From Nocardioides luteus (GTDB lineage Bacteria; Actinomycetota; Actinomycetes; Propionibacteriales; Nocardioidaceae), in the NCBI RefSeq assembly GCF_000960475.2, contig NZ_JZDQ02000010.1, positions 1 to 64,000 on the forward strand: DNA of 64,000 nt. Direction: 5' to 3'. A program made the translations under genes and the position numbers. Positions 7,558 through 16,038 of this stretch are shown here, piece after piece; the first letter of the stretch is position 1, and each line of letters begins with the position of its first letter. The notes under the pieces are model-generated. The model saw nothing but the letters and a program-made list of their open reading frames with translations, did not search any database and had not been told where the DNA came from.

Positions 7558-8115
7558 TCAGAGCGGAAGAACGACCTCGGCGTTGAACGTCTCGACCACG
7601 GGCTCACCTGCGAGGTTGGGCCCGATGCTGGTCAGGGTCGCGTTGCCGATAGGGCCGATCCGCATCCAGGTCGCGGGCGGGGCGTTGAGGACCTCGCGTA
7701 CGAACCAGGCGACCACGAAGGCGTGGGTGACGAGCACGACCTCCTCGTCGTGGTGCTCGAACCAGAGCTTGTGCCAGGCGGCCGTGAGGTCGGCGCCGTC
7801 GAGGTCGCGCTCGGCCTCGGGTACGTCCTCGAACCACTCCCAGCGGTGCGTCGGGTAGTCACCGCGTCGCTCCACCGACGGCACCGGGGTCCGGTCGGCG
7901 AGGAGATCGGAGACCGCCGCGCCTGCGCCGAGGTTCTCGGTGAGGATGGTGGCCGTCTCCGACGAGCGCCGGCTCGGACCGTGCAGGATCCTACGGACCG
8001 GACGGAAGGCCAGTCGGTTGGCGAGGGCCCGGACCTGGCGGCGGCCGACGTCGGAGAGGCCGGGGTCGGCCTGGTCCTCACCGGCGGCTTCGCCATGGCG
8101 GATGAGATGAATCAC
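7558..8115 (-). CDS. Histidine phosphatase family protein
   Basis: A 185-residue member of the phosphoglycerate-mutase-like superfamily. It opens MIHLIRHGEA with the phosphohistidine H7 in the RHG motif. The second catalytic His is in VVLVTHAFVVAW, and R/E residues of the phosphate pocket surround GPSRRSSETA. It is cytoplasmic. The GTG at 8115 is supported by TAAGGT 7 nt upstream. Substrate unknown. Confidence 0.85.
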   Translation of the reverse strand: MIHLIRHGEAAGEDQADPGLSDVGRRQVRALANRLAFRPVRRILHGPSRRSSETATILTENLGAGAAVSDLLADRTPVPSVERRGDYPTHRWEWFEDVPEAERDLDGADLTAAWHKLWFEHHDEEVVLVTHAFVVAWFVREVLNAPPATWMRIGPIGNATLTSIGPNLAGEPVVETFNAEVVLPL

Positions 8116-8122
8116 GCCAAGG

Positions 8123-8128
8123 ACCTTA
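8123..8128 (-). promoter_or_regulatory. Leaderless -10 box (TAAGGT)
   Basis: On the minus strand TAAGGT lies 7 nt before the GTG start at 8115 of the histidine phosphatase. No ribosome-binding site is visible between them. Confidence 0.5.
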
Positions 8129-8171
8129 GTTCGGTTGAGCGCCCAGGCCGGTCAGGACGCCCCGAGAGCCG

Positions 8172-8390
8172 TCAGACGGTGAGCCGCTGCCGGATGATCT
8201 TGCGCCGGAGCGTCACCCGGCGGGTGCCGTCGGCGGTGATCCGCACCCGGTCGAGCTCCCAGCCGCCGTGCTCGGCACGCTCGACGAGAAGCTTGGTGAC
8301 GATGTTGCGGGAGAACTCACGCGAGAAGGTCACCTTGTCGTACTCCCACATCACTCCCGGGCGGGGCGGACGGCGTTCGGCTCGGGCCAA
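8172..8390 (-). CDS. DUF5703 family protein
   Basis: A 72-residue protein with MWEYDKVTFSREFSRNIVTKLL, then the HGGWELDRVRITADGTRRVTLRRKIIRQ pattern diagnostic of actinobacterial DUF5703 proteins. It is probably a single small alpha/beta domain. AAGGAG lies 7 nt before the TTG at 8390, which supports this rare start codon; an internal ATG at the MWEY position is the alternative. Function unknown. Confidence 0.75.
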   Translation of the reverse strand: MARAERRPPRPGVMWEYDKVTFSREFSRNIVTKLLVERAEHGGWELDRVRITADGTRRVTLRRKIIRQRLTV

Positions 8391-8459
8391 GGCAGCACTC
8401 CTTCTGATGGACTACTCAGGAGAACCAGTGTGCCGGAAGAGATGTTCCCGTGCGGGCAG

Positions 8460-9410
8460 TTAGACCGCCGACACGTCGTCGAGGGCGAGCGCGATCTCCG
8501 GAGGCAGGGTCAGGTCGGCGACCTGGAGGGCCTCCTTGAGCTGTGCGGCCGTACGCGCCCCCATGATCGGTGCGGTGACGCCCGGCCGGTCGCGCACCCA
8601 GGCCAGCGAGACCTGCAGCGGCGTCCACTCCAGGCCCTCGGCCGCCTTGGCGACGGCGGTGACGATGCCGCGCGAGCGCTCGTCGTCGTAGACGTCCACG
8701 CGGGACGAGAAGGTCGGGTCGGCGCCCCGGGAGTTCGACGGGATGCCGGTGCGGTACTTCCCGGTCAGCACGCCACCGGCCAGCGGTGACCAGGCCAGCA
8801 CGCCCATCCCCATCGCCCCGGCGGCCGGCAGGACCTCGTACTCCACGTCGCGGGCCAGCAGGGAGTACTCCACCTGCGTCGAGGCCAGCGTCGCGCGACC
8901 CGGCACGGATCGCTGCCAGGTCGCGGCCTGGGCGGTCTGCCAGCCGGTGTAGTTGGAGACCCCGACGTAGGCCGCGCGGCCGCTGCTCAGCGCCATGTCG
9001 AGCGCGGTGAGGGTCTCCTCGAGCGGCACCTCGGGGGACCAGACGTGCACCTGCCACAGGTCGACGTGGTCCACGCCGAGCCGCTTCAGGGAGCCGTCGA
9101 GGCCGGTGAGCAGGCCCCCACGGGAGGTGTCGACGCCGCGGTTGCCGCCGCGCCAGGTGATCCCGGCCTTGGTTGCCAGGACGATGTCCTCGCGGGCCAC
9201 CACGTTCTCGGCGAGAAGCGATCCGACGAGCTTCTCGGAGGCTCCGTCGCCGTAGCCGGCGGCGGTGTCGACGAGCGTGCCGCCGGCCTCGGTGAAACCG
9301 GCCAGCTGCTCGCGGGCCTCGTGCTCATCGGTCACGCTGCCCCAGGTCATGGTGCCCAGGGCGAGAGACGAGACTCGCAGCCCAGTGGCTCCGAGGAGTC
9401 GGCTCTGCAT
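8460..9410 (-). CDS. Aldo/keto reductase
   Basis: A 316-residue NADPH-dependent reductase of the aldo/keto reductase TIM-barrel family. The catalytic tetrad is complete: D48, Y53 (AAGYGDGASE), K81 (LATKAG) and H122 (LWQVHVW). The C-terminal IMGARTAAQL segment binds the 2'-phosphate of NADPH. Related proteins reduce sugars, aldehydes or ketosteroids; the substrate is open. The ATG at 9410 has TAGATT 6 nt upstream. Confidence 0.88.
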   Translation of the reverse strand: MQSRLLGATGLRVSSLALGTMTWGSVTDEHEAREQLAGFTEAGGTLVDTAAGYGDGASEKLVGSLLAENVVAREDIVLATKAGITWRGGNRGVDTSRGGLLTGLDGSLKRLGVDHVDLWQVHVWSPEVPLEETLTALDMALSSGRAAYVGVSNYTGWQTAQAATWQRSVPGRATLASTQVEYSLLARDVEYEVLPAAGAMGMGVLAWSPLAGGVLTGKYRTGIPSNSRGADPTFSSRVDVYDDERSRGIVTAVAKAAEGLEWTPLQVSLAWVRDRPGVTAPIMGARTAAQLKEALQVADLTLPPEIALALDDVSAV

Positions 9411-9416
9411 GAGGAC

Positions 9417-9422
9417 AATCTA
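9417..9422 (-). promoter_or_regulatory. Leaderless -10 box (TAGATT)
   Basis: TAGATT on the minus strand ends 6 nt before the ATG of the aldo/keto reductase. The gap sequence GTCCTC offers no Shine-Dalgarno. Confidence 0.5.
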
Positions 9423-9516
9423 TCGGTGCCCTCCGTGACGCCCCGGCCGGACACGCTGGCGTGACGGCGGACACACCGACAGGGAGGCAGCGGCGTGGTG
9501 CTGCGTACATGCCCCT

Positions 9517-9522
9517 TAGAGT
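9517..9522 (+). promoter_or_regulatory. Leaderless -10 box (TAGAGT) of uppP
   Basis: TAGAGT ends 8 nt before the GTG at 9531, where homology to UppP begins. It favours this GTG over an in-frame upstream start. Confidence 0.5.
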
Positions 9523-9530
9523 GTGCGCCC

Positions 9531-10355
9531 GTGGATTATCTGCAGGCGATCGCACTGGGCATCATTCAGGCACTCACCGAGTTCCTGCCGATCTCGTCGA
9601 GCGCACATCTGCGCATCTTCCCGGAGCTGCTCGGCTGGGGTGACCCGGGCGCGGCGTTCACCGCCGTGATCCAGATCGGCACCGAGCTGGCGGTGGTCGC
9701 CTACATGGGCAGGCACATCGGGAGCATCATCTCCACCTGGGCCCGCAGCCTCTTCAAGCCGGAGCTTCGCAGCCACACCGACGCCCGGATGGGCTGGTTC
9801 ATCATTGTCGGGTCGATCCCGATCGTGATCCTGGGGCTGCTGCTGCAGGACCTCATCGAGAAGGACCTTCGCAGCCTCTACATCGTCGGCAGCATGCTCG
9901 TGGTGATGGGCATCGTGCTCGGCGTCGCCGACAGGATCGGCGAGAACCGCAAGCGCTTCGACGACCTGTCCTGGCGCGACGCGATCCTGATGGGCTTCGC
10001 CCAGGCCGGCGCGCTGGTCCCCGGCGTCTCCCGCTCGGGGGCGACGATCTCGATGGGCCGCGCGCTCGGGTACGAGCGGGCGACGGCGACCGAGTACGCG
10101 TTCCTGCTGGCGCTCCCGGCGGTCTTCGGGGCCGGTCTGTTCGAGATGAAGGACATCGCCCACGAGGACAACCTCTACGGCTGGGGCCCCACGATCGTGG
10201 CCACGATCGTCTCGTTCGTCCTGGGCTACGCGGTGATCGCGTGGCTGCTGAAGTACCTCTCGCGCAACACCTACACGCCGTTCGTGATCTACCGCGTCGT
10301 CCTCGGTGTCGCGGTTCTCGTCCTCGTCGGCGTGGGTGTGCTCACCGAGTGGTGA
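9531..10355 (+). CDS. uppP: Undecaprenyl-diphosphatase
   Basis: A 274-residue integral membrane enzyme that dephosphorylates undecaprenyl diphosphate to recycle the lipid carrier for peptidoglycan and other wall polymers. Both BacA/UppP signatures are visible: IIQALTEFLPISSSAHLR at residues 11-28 with the catalytic Glu, and PGVSRSGATIS at about 164-174 with the catalytic Arg/Ser. About seven membrane segments can be drawn. The GTG at 9531 starts exactly at the family MDYLQAI. uppP also lies near mshC in mycobacteria, which supports vertical descent of this block. Confidence 0.95.
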   Translation: MDYLQAIALGIIQALTEFLPISSSAHLRIFPELLGWGDPGAAFTAVIQIGTELAVVAYMGRHIGSIISTWARSLFKPELRSHTDARMGWFIIVGSIPIVILGLLLQDLIEKDLRSLYIVGSMLVVMGIVLGVADRIGENRKRFDDLSWRDAILMGFAQAGALVPGVSRSGATISMGRALGYERATATEYAFLLALPAVFGAGLFEMKDIAHEDNLYGWGPTIVATIVSFVLGYAVIAWLLKYLSRNTYTPFVIYRVVLGVAVLVLVGVGVLTEW

Positions 10356-10374
10356 TCGTGACAAACTCGACCAT

Positions 10375-11631
10375 GTGTCTGAGTCTGGCAAGAAGCCTGC
10401 CGTAACACCCGCTGCGATCGAGGAAGCCGCCGCGCGCACGATCGCCACGCGCACGGCCGTCGAGCGCTCGGTCAGACTCTCGGAGAGGTACGCCGCCGAG
10501 GTCCTGCTCAAGCGGGAGGACCTGCAGCTGGGGCGCTCCTACAAGGTCCGCGGCGCCTACAACCTGATGAGCTCGCTGACGCCCGAGGAGCTCGAGCGCG
10601 GCGTCGTGTGTGCGTCGGCCGGCAACCACGCGCAGGGCGTCGCGATCTCCTGTGCCCGTCTCGGGGTGCCCGGCCACATCGTGGTGCCGACCAACACGCC
10701 CAAGCAGAAGCGCGACCGGATCACCGCGCTCGGCGGGTCGCACGTCACTCTGACCCTGCACGGCTCGACCTACGACGAAGCCTCCGCCTACGCCTATGAG
10801 CTCGGCCGCGGGCTCGGCGCCACCTACGTCTCCGCGTTCGACGACCCGCGCACGATCGCCGGGCAGGGCACCGTCGGCTACGAGCTGACCTCGCAGATCT
10901 CCTCGCCGCTGGACGTGCTGCTGCTGCCGGTCGGTGGCGGTGGGCTGGCCTCCGGGGTGGCGACCTGGGTGCGCGAGGTCTGGCCGCAGACGCGGATCAT
11001 CGGGGTCGAGCCGGCCGGTGCCGCCTCGATGGCCGCCGCGATCGAGGCCGGTGGGCCGGTGCGGCTGGACACGCTCGACACCTTCGTGGACGGGGCCGCG
11101 GTCGCGACCGCGGGGACGGTGACGTACCCGATCGTCAAGGAGTACGTCGACGAGCTGGTCGCCGTGCCGGTCGGTGCGGTCTGCGTGGAGATGCTTGAGC
11201 TCTACCAGACCGAGGGGATCATCGCCGAGCCCGCCGGTGCGCTCGCGGTGGCCGCCCTGGGGCAGATCGACCTGCGCGGCGCGACGCGCATCGGGGCCGT
11301 CCTCTCCGGTGGCAACAACGACGTCTCCCGCTACGCCGACGTGCTCGAGCGGGCGCTGATCCACCAGGGGCTGCGCCACTACTTCCTGGTCTCGTTCCCA
11401 CAGGCGCCCGGCGCGCTGCGTGGCTTCCTCGACGACGTCCTGGCCGACGGTGAGGACATCGTCGTCTTCGAGTACGTCAAGAAGTCCAACCGCGAGCACG
11501 GCCCCGCGCTGATCGGCATCGACCTCGACTCGGCCGACGGGCTCGACGGGCTGCTGGAGCGGATGGGCGCCAGCGACCTGCTCATCGAGCGGATCGAGCC
11601 GGACTCTCCGCTCTTCACCTTCCTGCACTGA
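10375..11631 (+). CDS. ilvA: Threonine ammonia-lyase (threonine dehydratase)
   Basis: A 418-residue PLP enzyme that deaminates threonine to 2-oxobutanoate, the first step of isoleucine synthesis. The Schiff-base Lys57 is in GRSYKVRGA, the substrate loop SAGNHAQG is at 81-88, and the phosphate loop is VGGGGLASG near residue 188. The C-terminal 90 residues (FLVSFPQAPGALRGFLDDVL onward) form one ACT-like regulatory domain, as in the isoleucine-sensitive biosynthetic enzymes. A GTG start 19 nt after uppP suggests co-transcription. Its stop overlaps the next gene's ATG by one base. Confidence 0.93.
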   Translation: MSESGKKPAVTPAAIEEAAARTIATRTAVERSVRLSERYAAEVLLKREDLQLGRSYKVRGAYNLMSSLTPEELERGVVCASAGNHAQGVAISCARLGVPGHIVVPTNTPKQKRDRITALGGSHVTLTLHGSTYDEASAYAYELGRGLGATYVSAFDDPRTIAGQGTVGYELTSQISSPLDVLLLPVGGGGLASGVATWVREVWPQTRIIGVEPAGAASMAAAIEAGGPVRLDTLDTFVDGAAVATAGTVTYPIVKEYVDELVAVPVGAVCVEMLELYQTEGIIAEPAGALAVAALGQIDLRGATRIGAVLSGGNNDVSRYADVLERALIHQGLRHYFLVSFPQAPGALRGFLDDVLADGEDIVVFEYVKKSNREHGPALIGIDLDSADGLDGLLERMGASDLLIERIEPDSPLFTFLH

Positions 11632-12830
11632 TGCGGGTGTCCAAGGCCGCCCTGATCGGCGTCGTGGTCGGCGTCGTGGTGGGCGTCGGGCTCGTCTCGG
11701 GGTGCTCCGGCAAGGCGGTCGACGCCGGTGGAGACCCCGGCCGGATCACCCACCGCGCCGTCGCGGCGGTCGCGCTCGAGCACCTGCCGACCGACACCTC
11801 CAGCCGGGCCGCCTCCTACACCTCCGAGTCGACGCCTCCCGAGCAGGTCTCGGTCGACCTCCGCTACGGCGCCGACGGGGAGTCTGACGGCGACCTGGTG
11901 AGCGTCGTCGTCTCGGCCCGGCCGCCCGAGGGGGACGGCGCCTGCCGGCGCGAGCTCGGGCAGCACTGCGTGGACCTGCCGACCGAGGTGAAGGGCGCCG
12001 AGCTGCAGCTGCGCTGGACCGACGAGGAGCCCGAGGAGGACCCCGGCGGCGTCGGGGTGGTGCTGTTGCGCGACGACGGCGAGACGGCCACGATCGGCTA
12101 CTCCGGGCCGGTGATCACCGGCGACCCGCGCGAGCTCGACCTGCCGATCGATGTCGAGAAGCTGGTCGCCGTCGTCGAGGACCCGCGTCTGCGCTACCAG
12201 GCGACCGCCTCGACCCTCGCCCTCGGTGAGGAGCTCGACGACTGGAAGGGCGGCGAGCCCGACCCCGACGCCTACCAGCTCGTGCACAACACCGACCACG
12301 GCATCGCCCAGGCCTACGTCGGCGGCCGAGGTGGCTACGGCTACTACCAGGGCGTCATCCGCTCGCCGCTGCGCGAGCGGTTCGGGCCCGACGCCATCGG
12401 CGGGCGGCTGCTGCAGCGCTCCTCGCCCGGCTTCACGGGCATGCCGGACGCCGACATCGACGTCCTCGCCGCGCCGTCCCCGCCCGCCTGGATGACCCGG
12501 GAGCCCTGCTCGGCGCCCGCGCTGCGTGCGCACTGTGTCACCACGAAGGGCGAACGCGGCTCGCTGGTCTTCTCGTGGAAGCCCGCCAAGGGCGATGACG
12601 TGGGCTGGGCGTGGATGATCTCGATGCGCCAGGACGAGGTCGTCGCGGTCCGCTACCGGGGCCCGCGGATGCCGGCCGGCTACGACGAGGCCGCCGCGCT
12701 CACCGAGTGGTATCAGGGCGAGCAGCTCGACGCCCAGGGCGGTGAGGCCGAGTCGGAGTTCGCCGACGACCTGTCGCTGTGGTGCGACCGCGAGCACCTC
12801 GACGCCCGGCCGGTCAAGCAGCTCGACTGA
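11631..12830 (+). CDS. Putative lipoprotein of unknown function
   Basis: A 399-residue exported protein. Residues 1-25 form a lipoprotein signal with a hydrophobic Val/Gly-rich core and lipobox LVSGC, so it is expected to be anchored on the outer face of the membrane. The mature part has several cysteines (CRREL, HCVDL, EPCSAP, AHCVTT, LWCDRE) that may form disulfides. No domain recognised. ATG overlaps the ilvA stop (TGATG), which argues for translational coupling. Confidence 0.7.
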   Translation: MRVSKAALIGVVVGVVVGVGLVSGCSGKAVDAGGDPGRITHRAVAAVALEHLPTDTSSRAASYTSESTPPEQVSVDLRYGADGESDGDLVSVVVSARPPEGDGACRRELGQHCVDLPTEVKGAELQLRWTDEEPEEDPGGVGVVLLRDDGETATIGYSGPVITGDPRELDLPIDVEKLVAVVEDPRLRYQATASTLALGEELDDWKGGEPDPDAYQLVHNTDHGIAQAYVGGRGGYGYYQGVIRSPLRERFGPDAIGGRLLQRSSPGFTGMPDADIDVLAAPSPPAWMTREPCSAPALRAHCVTTKGERGSLVFSWKPAKGDDVGWAWMISMRQDEVVAVRYRGPRMPAGYDEAAALTEWYQGEQLDAQGGEAESEFADDLSLWCDREHLDARPVKQLD

Positions 12831-12833
12831 AGG

Positions 12834-13814
12834 TCAGAACCAGCCCGACTTCCGGAAGAAGATCCACAGCCCGGCCACGACGGCGACCATGAGCAGCAGC
12901 GCGAACGGGTAGCCGAAGGTCCACGACAGCTCGGGCATGTGGGTGAAGTTCATCCCGTAGATCCCGGCGATCAGGGTCGGCACCACGACCAGGGCGGCGC
13001 CGGCGGAGATGCGGCGCATGTCCTCGTTCTGCTGCAGCGAGAGCTGGGCCAGGTGGGCCTCGAAGGCGGAGGAGAGCAGCGTCTCGAGGTTCTCGATCGA
13101 CTCCACGATGGAGGAGAGATGGTCGAGCACGTCGCGGAAGTAGGGGCGCAGGTCGGGGTCGATGTCACCCTCGCCGTTGGCGAAGCGGCGCACCGGCTCC
13201 CGCAGCGGCATCACCGCGCGGCGTACCTCTGCCAGCTCGCGACGAAGACGGTAGATCCTGGCCGAGTCCTGGGTGCGCTCGTCGGAGAAGACCGAGGTCT
13301 CGACCTCGTCGACGTCCTTGGTGAGCTCGTTGGCGACATCCACGTAGCCGTCGACGATGTAGTCGACGACGGCGTAGACCGCCGAGTAGGAGCCCTCGGT
13401 GAGAAGCTGCTCGTCACTGGTCTCCAGCAGCTCGCGGGCGGGCGCGAGCCGCGAGCCACGACCGTGGCGGACCGTGATCACGTAGTCGGTGCCGATGAAG
13501 AAGGCGACCTCGCCGGTCTCGACGGCGTCCTCGGCGTCGACGTACCAGAGCGTCTTGACGACCAGGAACATGCCGCCCTCGTAGCGCTCCAGCTTGGGCC
13601 GCTGGTGCGCGGTGAGCGCGTCCTCGACGGCGAGGGGGTGCAGTCCGAAGGCCTCGGCGACCTCGTCGAGCTCGTACTGGCTGGGCTGGTAGAGCCCGAG
13701 CCAGACGAAGTCGCCTTCGTCCTTCACGCCGCCGCGCAGCGTCGCGTAGTCGTGAGGCGCGCAGTCGGTCCTGTCGCGCTCACCGGCGCGGTAGAGAGCG
13801 CTGTCGACGATCAC
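12834..13814 (-). CDS. corA: CorA family magnesium/divalent cation channel
   Basis: A 326-residue CorA protein. It has a large acidic cytoplasmic domain (1-255) with a long helix containing Arg/Glu pairs, then two membrane helices at about 265-285 and 300-320 joined by a loop with the invariant YGMNF motif that forms the selectivity filter. It mediates Mg2+ (or Co2+/Ni2+) entry as a pentamer. GTG at 13814; TAACCT 6 nt upstream. Convergent with the lipoprotein gene, with only 3 nt between them. Confidence 0.92.
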   Translation of the reverse strand: MIVDSALYRAGERDRTDCAPHDYATLRGGVKDEGDFVWLGLYQPSQYELDEVAEAFGLHPLAVEDALTAHQRPKLERYEGGMFLVVKTLWYVDAEDAVETGEVAFFIGTDYVITVRHGRGSRLAPARELLETSDEQLLTEGSYSAVYAVVDYIVDGYVDVANELTKDVDEVETSVFSDERTQDSARIYRLRRELAEVRRAVMPLREPVRRFANGEGDIDPDLRPYFRDVLDHLSSIVESIENLETLLSSAFEAHLAQLSLQQNEDMRRISAGAALVVVPTLIAGIYGMNFTHMPELSWTFGYPFALLLMVAVVAGLWIFFRKSGWF

Positions 13815-13820
13815 GTTGTC

Positions 13821-13826
13821 AGGTTA
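13821..13826 (-). promoter_or_regulatory. Leaderless -10 box (TAACCT) of corA
   Basis: TAACCT on the minus strand ends 6 nt before the corA GTG. It lies back to back with the divergent TAGGGT at 13870-13875. Confidence 0.5.
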
Positions 13827-13869
13827 GGCCATGCCGCCCGGCATTGTGGGACGGCTTCGCCGGGATGGA

Positions 13870-13875
13870 TAGGGT
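13870..13875 (+). promoter_or_regulatory. Leaderless -10 box (TAGGGT)
   Basis: TAGGGT ends 8 nt before the GTG at 13884, selecting that GTG over the ATG nine bases further on. Confidence 0.5.
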
Positions 13876-13883
13876 CGCCAACC

Positions 13884-14621
13884 GTGGCGACGATGATCCT
13901 GGTGAGACACGGCCGTACGACGGCGAACGCATCCGGCACCCTGGCCGGCCGGCTTCCCGGCGTGCGGCTGGACGAGCGCGGCCTGGAGCAGGCTGCCCGG
14001 GCGGCCGAGCGGATCGCTCCGGTGCCGCTCGCGCTGGCGGTCACCAGCCCGATGGAACGTTGCCAGCAGACGCTGTCGGTGATCCTCGAGGGGCGGGCCG
14101 ACCTGCCGTCCGTGGTCGTCGAGGAGGGTGTCTCCGAGTGCGACTACGGCGAGTGGCAGGGGGAGAAGATCACCACGCTGGCGCGCCGCAAGCTGTGGAA
14201 GACCGTCCAGACCCAACCCTCGGCGGTCACCTTCCCCGGCGGCGAGTCGATGGCGGCGATGCAGGCGCGAGCGGTCGAGGCCGTACGCCGCCACGACGCC
14301 GCCGTCACCGCGGCGCACGGTGACGCGGCGGTCTGGCTGTGCGTGAGCCACGGCGACCTGATCAAGTCGGTCCTGGCCGACGCCCTCGGCATGCACCTGG
14401 ACCTCTTCCAGCGGCTGCACGTCGACCCGGCCTCCGTCTCCGTAGTCCGCTACGGCGAGGGGCGTCCCTCGGTGCTGGCCACCAACACCCACGCCGGGGA
14501 CCTCTCCTGGCTGGCTCCGAAGGCCCCTGCCAAGAAGGGACGCAAGTCGTCGCGGCGGCGCAACGACGACGCCGTCGTGGGCGGTGGCTCGGGTCCTGAG
14601 GACGGTCTGGATAAGGTTTGA
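13884..14621 (+). CDS. Histidine phosphatase of the mycothiol cluster (MSMEG_4193 type)
   Basis: A 245-residue phosphoglycerate-mutase-like protein. It opens MATMILVRHGRTTANASG with the catalytic His in the RHG motif. The second His is in WLCVSHGDLIKSVLADALG, and Glu in SECDYGEWQGEKI completes the site. The last 40 residues are Lys/Arg-rich and disordered. In many actinobacteria this gene precedes DUF3090, SCO1664-like and mshC, as here, but its substrate is not established. GTG at 13884 is preferred because of the TAGGGT box. Confidence 0.85.
   Translation: MATMILVRHGRTTANASGTLAGRLPGVRLDERGLEQAARAAERIAPVPLALAVTSPMERCQQTLSVILEGRADLPSVVVEEGVSECDYGEWQGEKITTLARRKLWKTVQTQPSAVTFPGGESMAAMQARAVEAVRRHDAAVTAAHGDAAVWLCVSHGDLIKSVLADALGMHLDLFQRLHVDPASVSVVRYGEGRPSVLATNTHAGDLSWLAPKAPAKKGRKSSRRRNDDAVVGGGSGPEDGLDKV
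14612..14617 (+). promoter_or_regulatory. Leaderless -10 box (TAAGGT) of the DUF3090 gene
   Basis: TAAGGT ends 6 nt before the ATG at 14624 and overlaps the 3' end of the upstream phosphatase. It could add an internal promoter within the cluster. The AAGG inside it could also serve as a weak ribosome-binding site. Confidence 0.4.
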
Positions 14622-14623
14622 CC

Positions 14624-15229
14624 ATGCCTGTGATGCACGCCTTCGACCCGCCCGAGCGATTCGTCGTCGGGACCGTCGGCGAGCCCGGTGCGCGTACGTT
14701 CTTCCTCCAGGCGCGTGAAGGAGCCCGGGTCGTCTCCGTGGCCCTGGAGAAGCAGCAGGTCACGGTGCTGGCCGAACGGCTCGACGAGCTCCTCGACGAG
14801 GTGATGAAGTCGGCTCCCGCCGTGGTGCCTGCGATGGCGCCCTACGAGCTCGACGACAACGGCCCGCTGGAGCAGCCGATCGAGGAGGAGTTCCGGGCGG
14901 GCACGATGACGCTGGCCTGGGATCCCGACGAGGACAAGGTCGTCCTCGAGGTCTTCCCGATCAGCGAGGCCGAGATCGTCGCCGAGGTCGACGAGACCGG
15001 CCAGCTGGTCGACGAGGACGCCGTCGCGGCCATCGAGCTGGAGGAGCCGGAGCCCGACGAGGTGCTCCTGGTGCGGATCGCCCCGCGCAACGCCCGTGCC
15101 TTCGTCAAACGGGCCGAGGCGGTGCTGGGCGCGGGACGCCCCAACTGTCCGTTCTGCGGCAACCCGATCGACCCCGAGGGGCACCTGTGCGTCCGGGCGA
15201 ACGGGTTCAAGCGGCGCGACCCGGTCTGA
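14624..15229 (+). CDS. DUF3090 family protein
   Basis: A 201-residue protein of the DUF3090 (YjbR-like named set) family found next to mshC throughout actinobacteria. The N-terminal FDPPERFVVGTVGEPGARTFFLQAREG is the family hallmark. The C-terminus has a zinc-finger-like CPFCGNPIDPEGHLC. It is acidic and cytoplasmic. The start lies 2 nt after the upstream stop. The function is unknown; the fixed neighbourhood suggests a link with mycothiol or cysteine metabolism, but no direct evidence is visible here. Confidence 0.88.
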   Translation: MPVMHAFDPPERFVVGTVGEPGARTFFLQAREGARVVSVALEKQQVTVLAERLDELLDEVMKSAPAVVPAMAPYELDDNGPLEQPIEEEFRAGTMTLAWDPDEDKVVLEVFPISEAEIVAEVDETGQLVDEDAVAAIELEEPEPDEVLLVRIAPRNARAFVKRAEAVLGAGRPNCPFCGNPIDPEGHLCVRANGFKRRDPV

Positions 15230-15232
15230 CCC

Positions 15233-16006
15233 ATGTCGGTGACCGAGTCGCTCATCGGGTCCGATGATGAGCTGGTTCTCGTCGGGCGGCTGACCACGGC
15301 CTCGAACGCGACCTTCCTGGCGACCATCGGCGGGACCGAGGTCGTCTACAAGCCGATCGCGGGGGAGCGGCCGCTGTGGGACTTCCCCGACGGACGGCTG
15401 GCGCACCGCGAGGTCGCCGCCTACGTCGTCTCCGAGGCCCTGGGCTGGTCCGTCGTGCCCGAGACCTGGCTGCGCGAGGGCCCGCACGGCCTCGGGATGG
15501 TGCAGCGCTGGGTCACCACCGACGAGAGCGTCGAGCCGGTGACGATCGTGCCCGAGGGCTCGGTGCCGCCGGGCTACCGGCACGTCTTCGACGGCTACGA
15601 CGCGCTCGACCGGGCCGTCTCGCTCGCCCACGAGGACACACCGGCGCTGCGCAGGATGGCGGTCTTCGACGCGATCACCAACAACGCCGACCGCAAGGGC
15701 GGTCACGTGCTGCCGGTGGCCTCCGGCCACCGCTACGGCTGTGACCACGGACTGACCTTCCACGACGAGCCGAAGCTGCGCACCATCCTGTGGGGATGGC
15801 AGGGGCTGGGCTTCACCGAGGAGGAGCTCGCCGGTGTCCGGACGGTGCTCGAGGGGCTCTCCGGTCCGCTGGGGCGGGGGCTGGCTGCGTACCTCTCCGG
15901 GCGGGATCTCGAGGCGCTCGGTCTGCGCTGCGAAGAGCTCCTCGCCGAGGGGGCCTTCCCCGAGCCCGAGTACGACCGACATGTCATCCCGTGGCCGCCC
16001 TTCTGA
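15233..16006 (+). CDS. SCO1664 family protein (PI3/PI4-kinase-like fold)
   Basis: A 257-residue protein of the SCO1664 family. EVVYKPIAGERPLWDFPDG at about 34-52 resembles the ATP-lysine strand of PI-kinase-like folds. FDAITNNADRKGGHVL at about 143-158 supplies the Asp/Asn catalytic loop, and YGCDHGLTFHDE the metal-binding DHG. This pattern suggests a kinase, with unknown substrate. It starts 3 nt after the DUF3090 stop and precedes mshC, the conserved actinobacterial order. Confidence 0.82.
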   Translation: MSVTESLIGSDDELVLVGRLTTASNATFLATIGGTEVVYKPIAGERPLWDFPDGRLAHREVAAYVVSEALGWSVVPETWLREGPHGLGMVQRWVTTDESVEPVTIVPEGSVPPGYRHVFDGYDALDRAVSLAHEDTPALRRMAVFDAITNNADRKGGHVLPVASGHRYGCDHGLTFHDEPKLRTILWGWQGLGFTEEELAGVRTVLEGLSGPLGRGLAAYLSGRDLEALGLRCEELLAEGAFPEPEYDRHVIPWPPF

Positions 16007-16026
16007 GACACGTGGGTCGCGCCAAG

Positions 16027-16032
16027 TAGGCT
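16027..16032 (+). promoter_or_regulatory. Leaderless -10 box (TAGGCT) of mshC
   Basis: TAGGCT ends 6 nt before the mshC ATG at 16039, so mshC may have its own leaderless promoter in addition to read-through. Confidence 0.5.
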
Positions 16033-16038
16033 GCACCC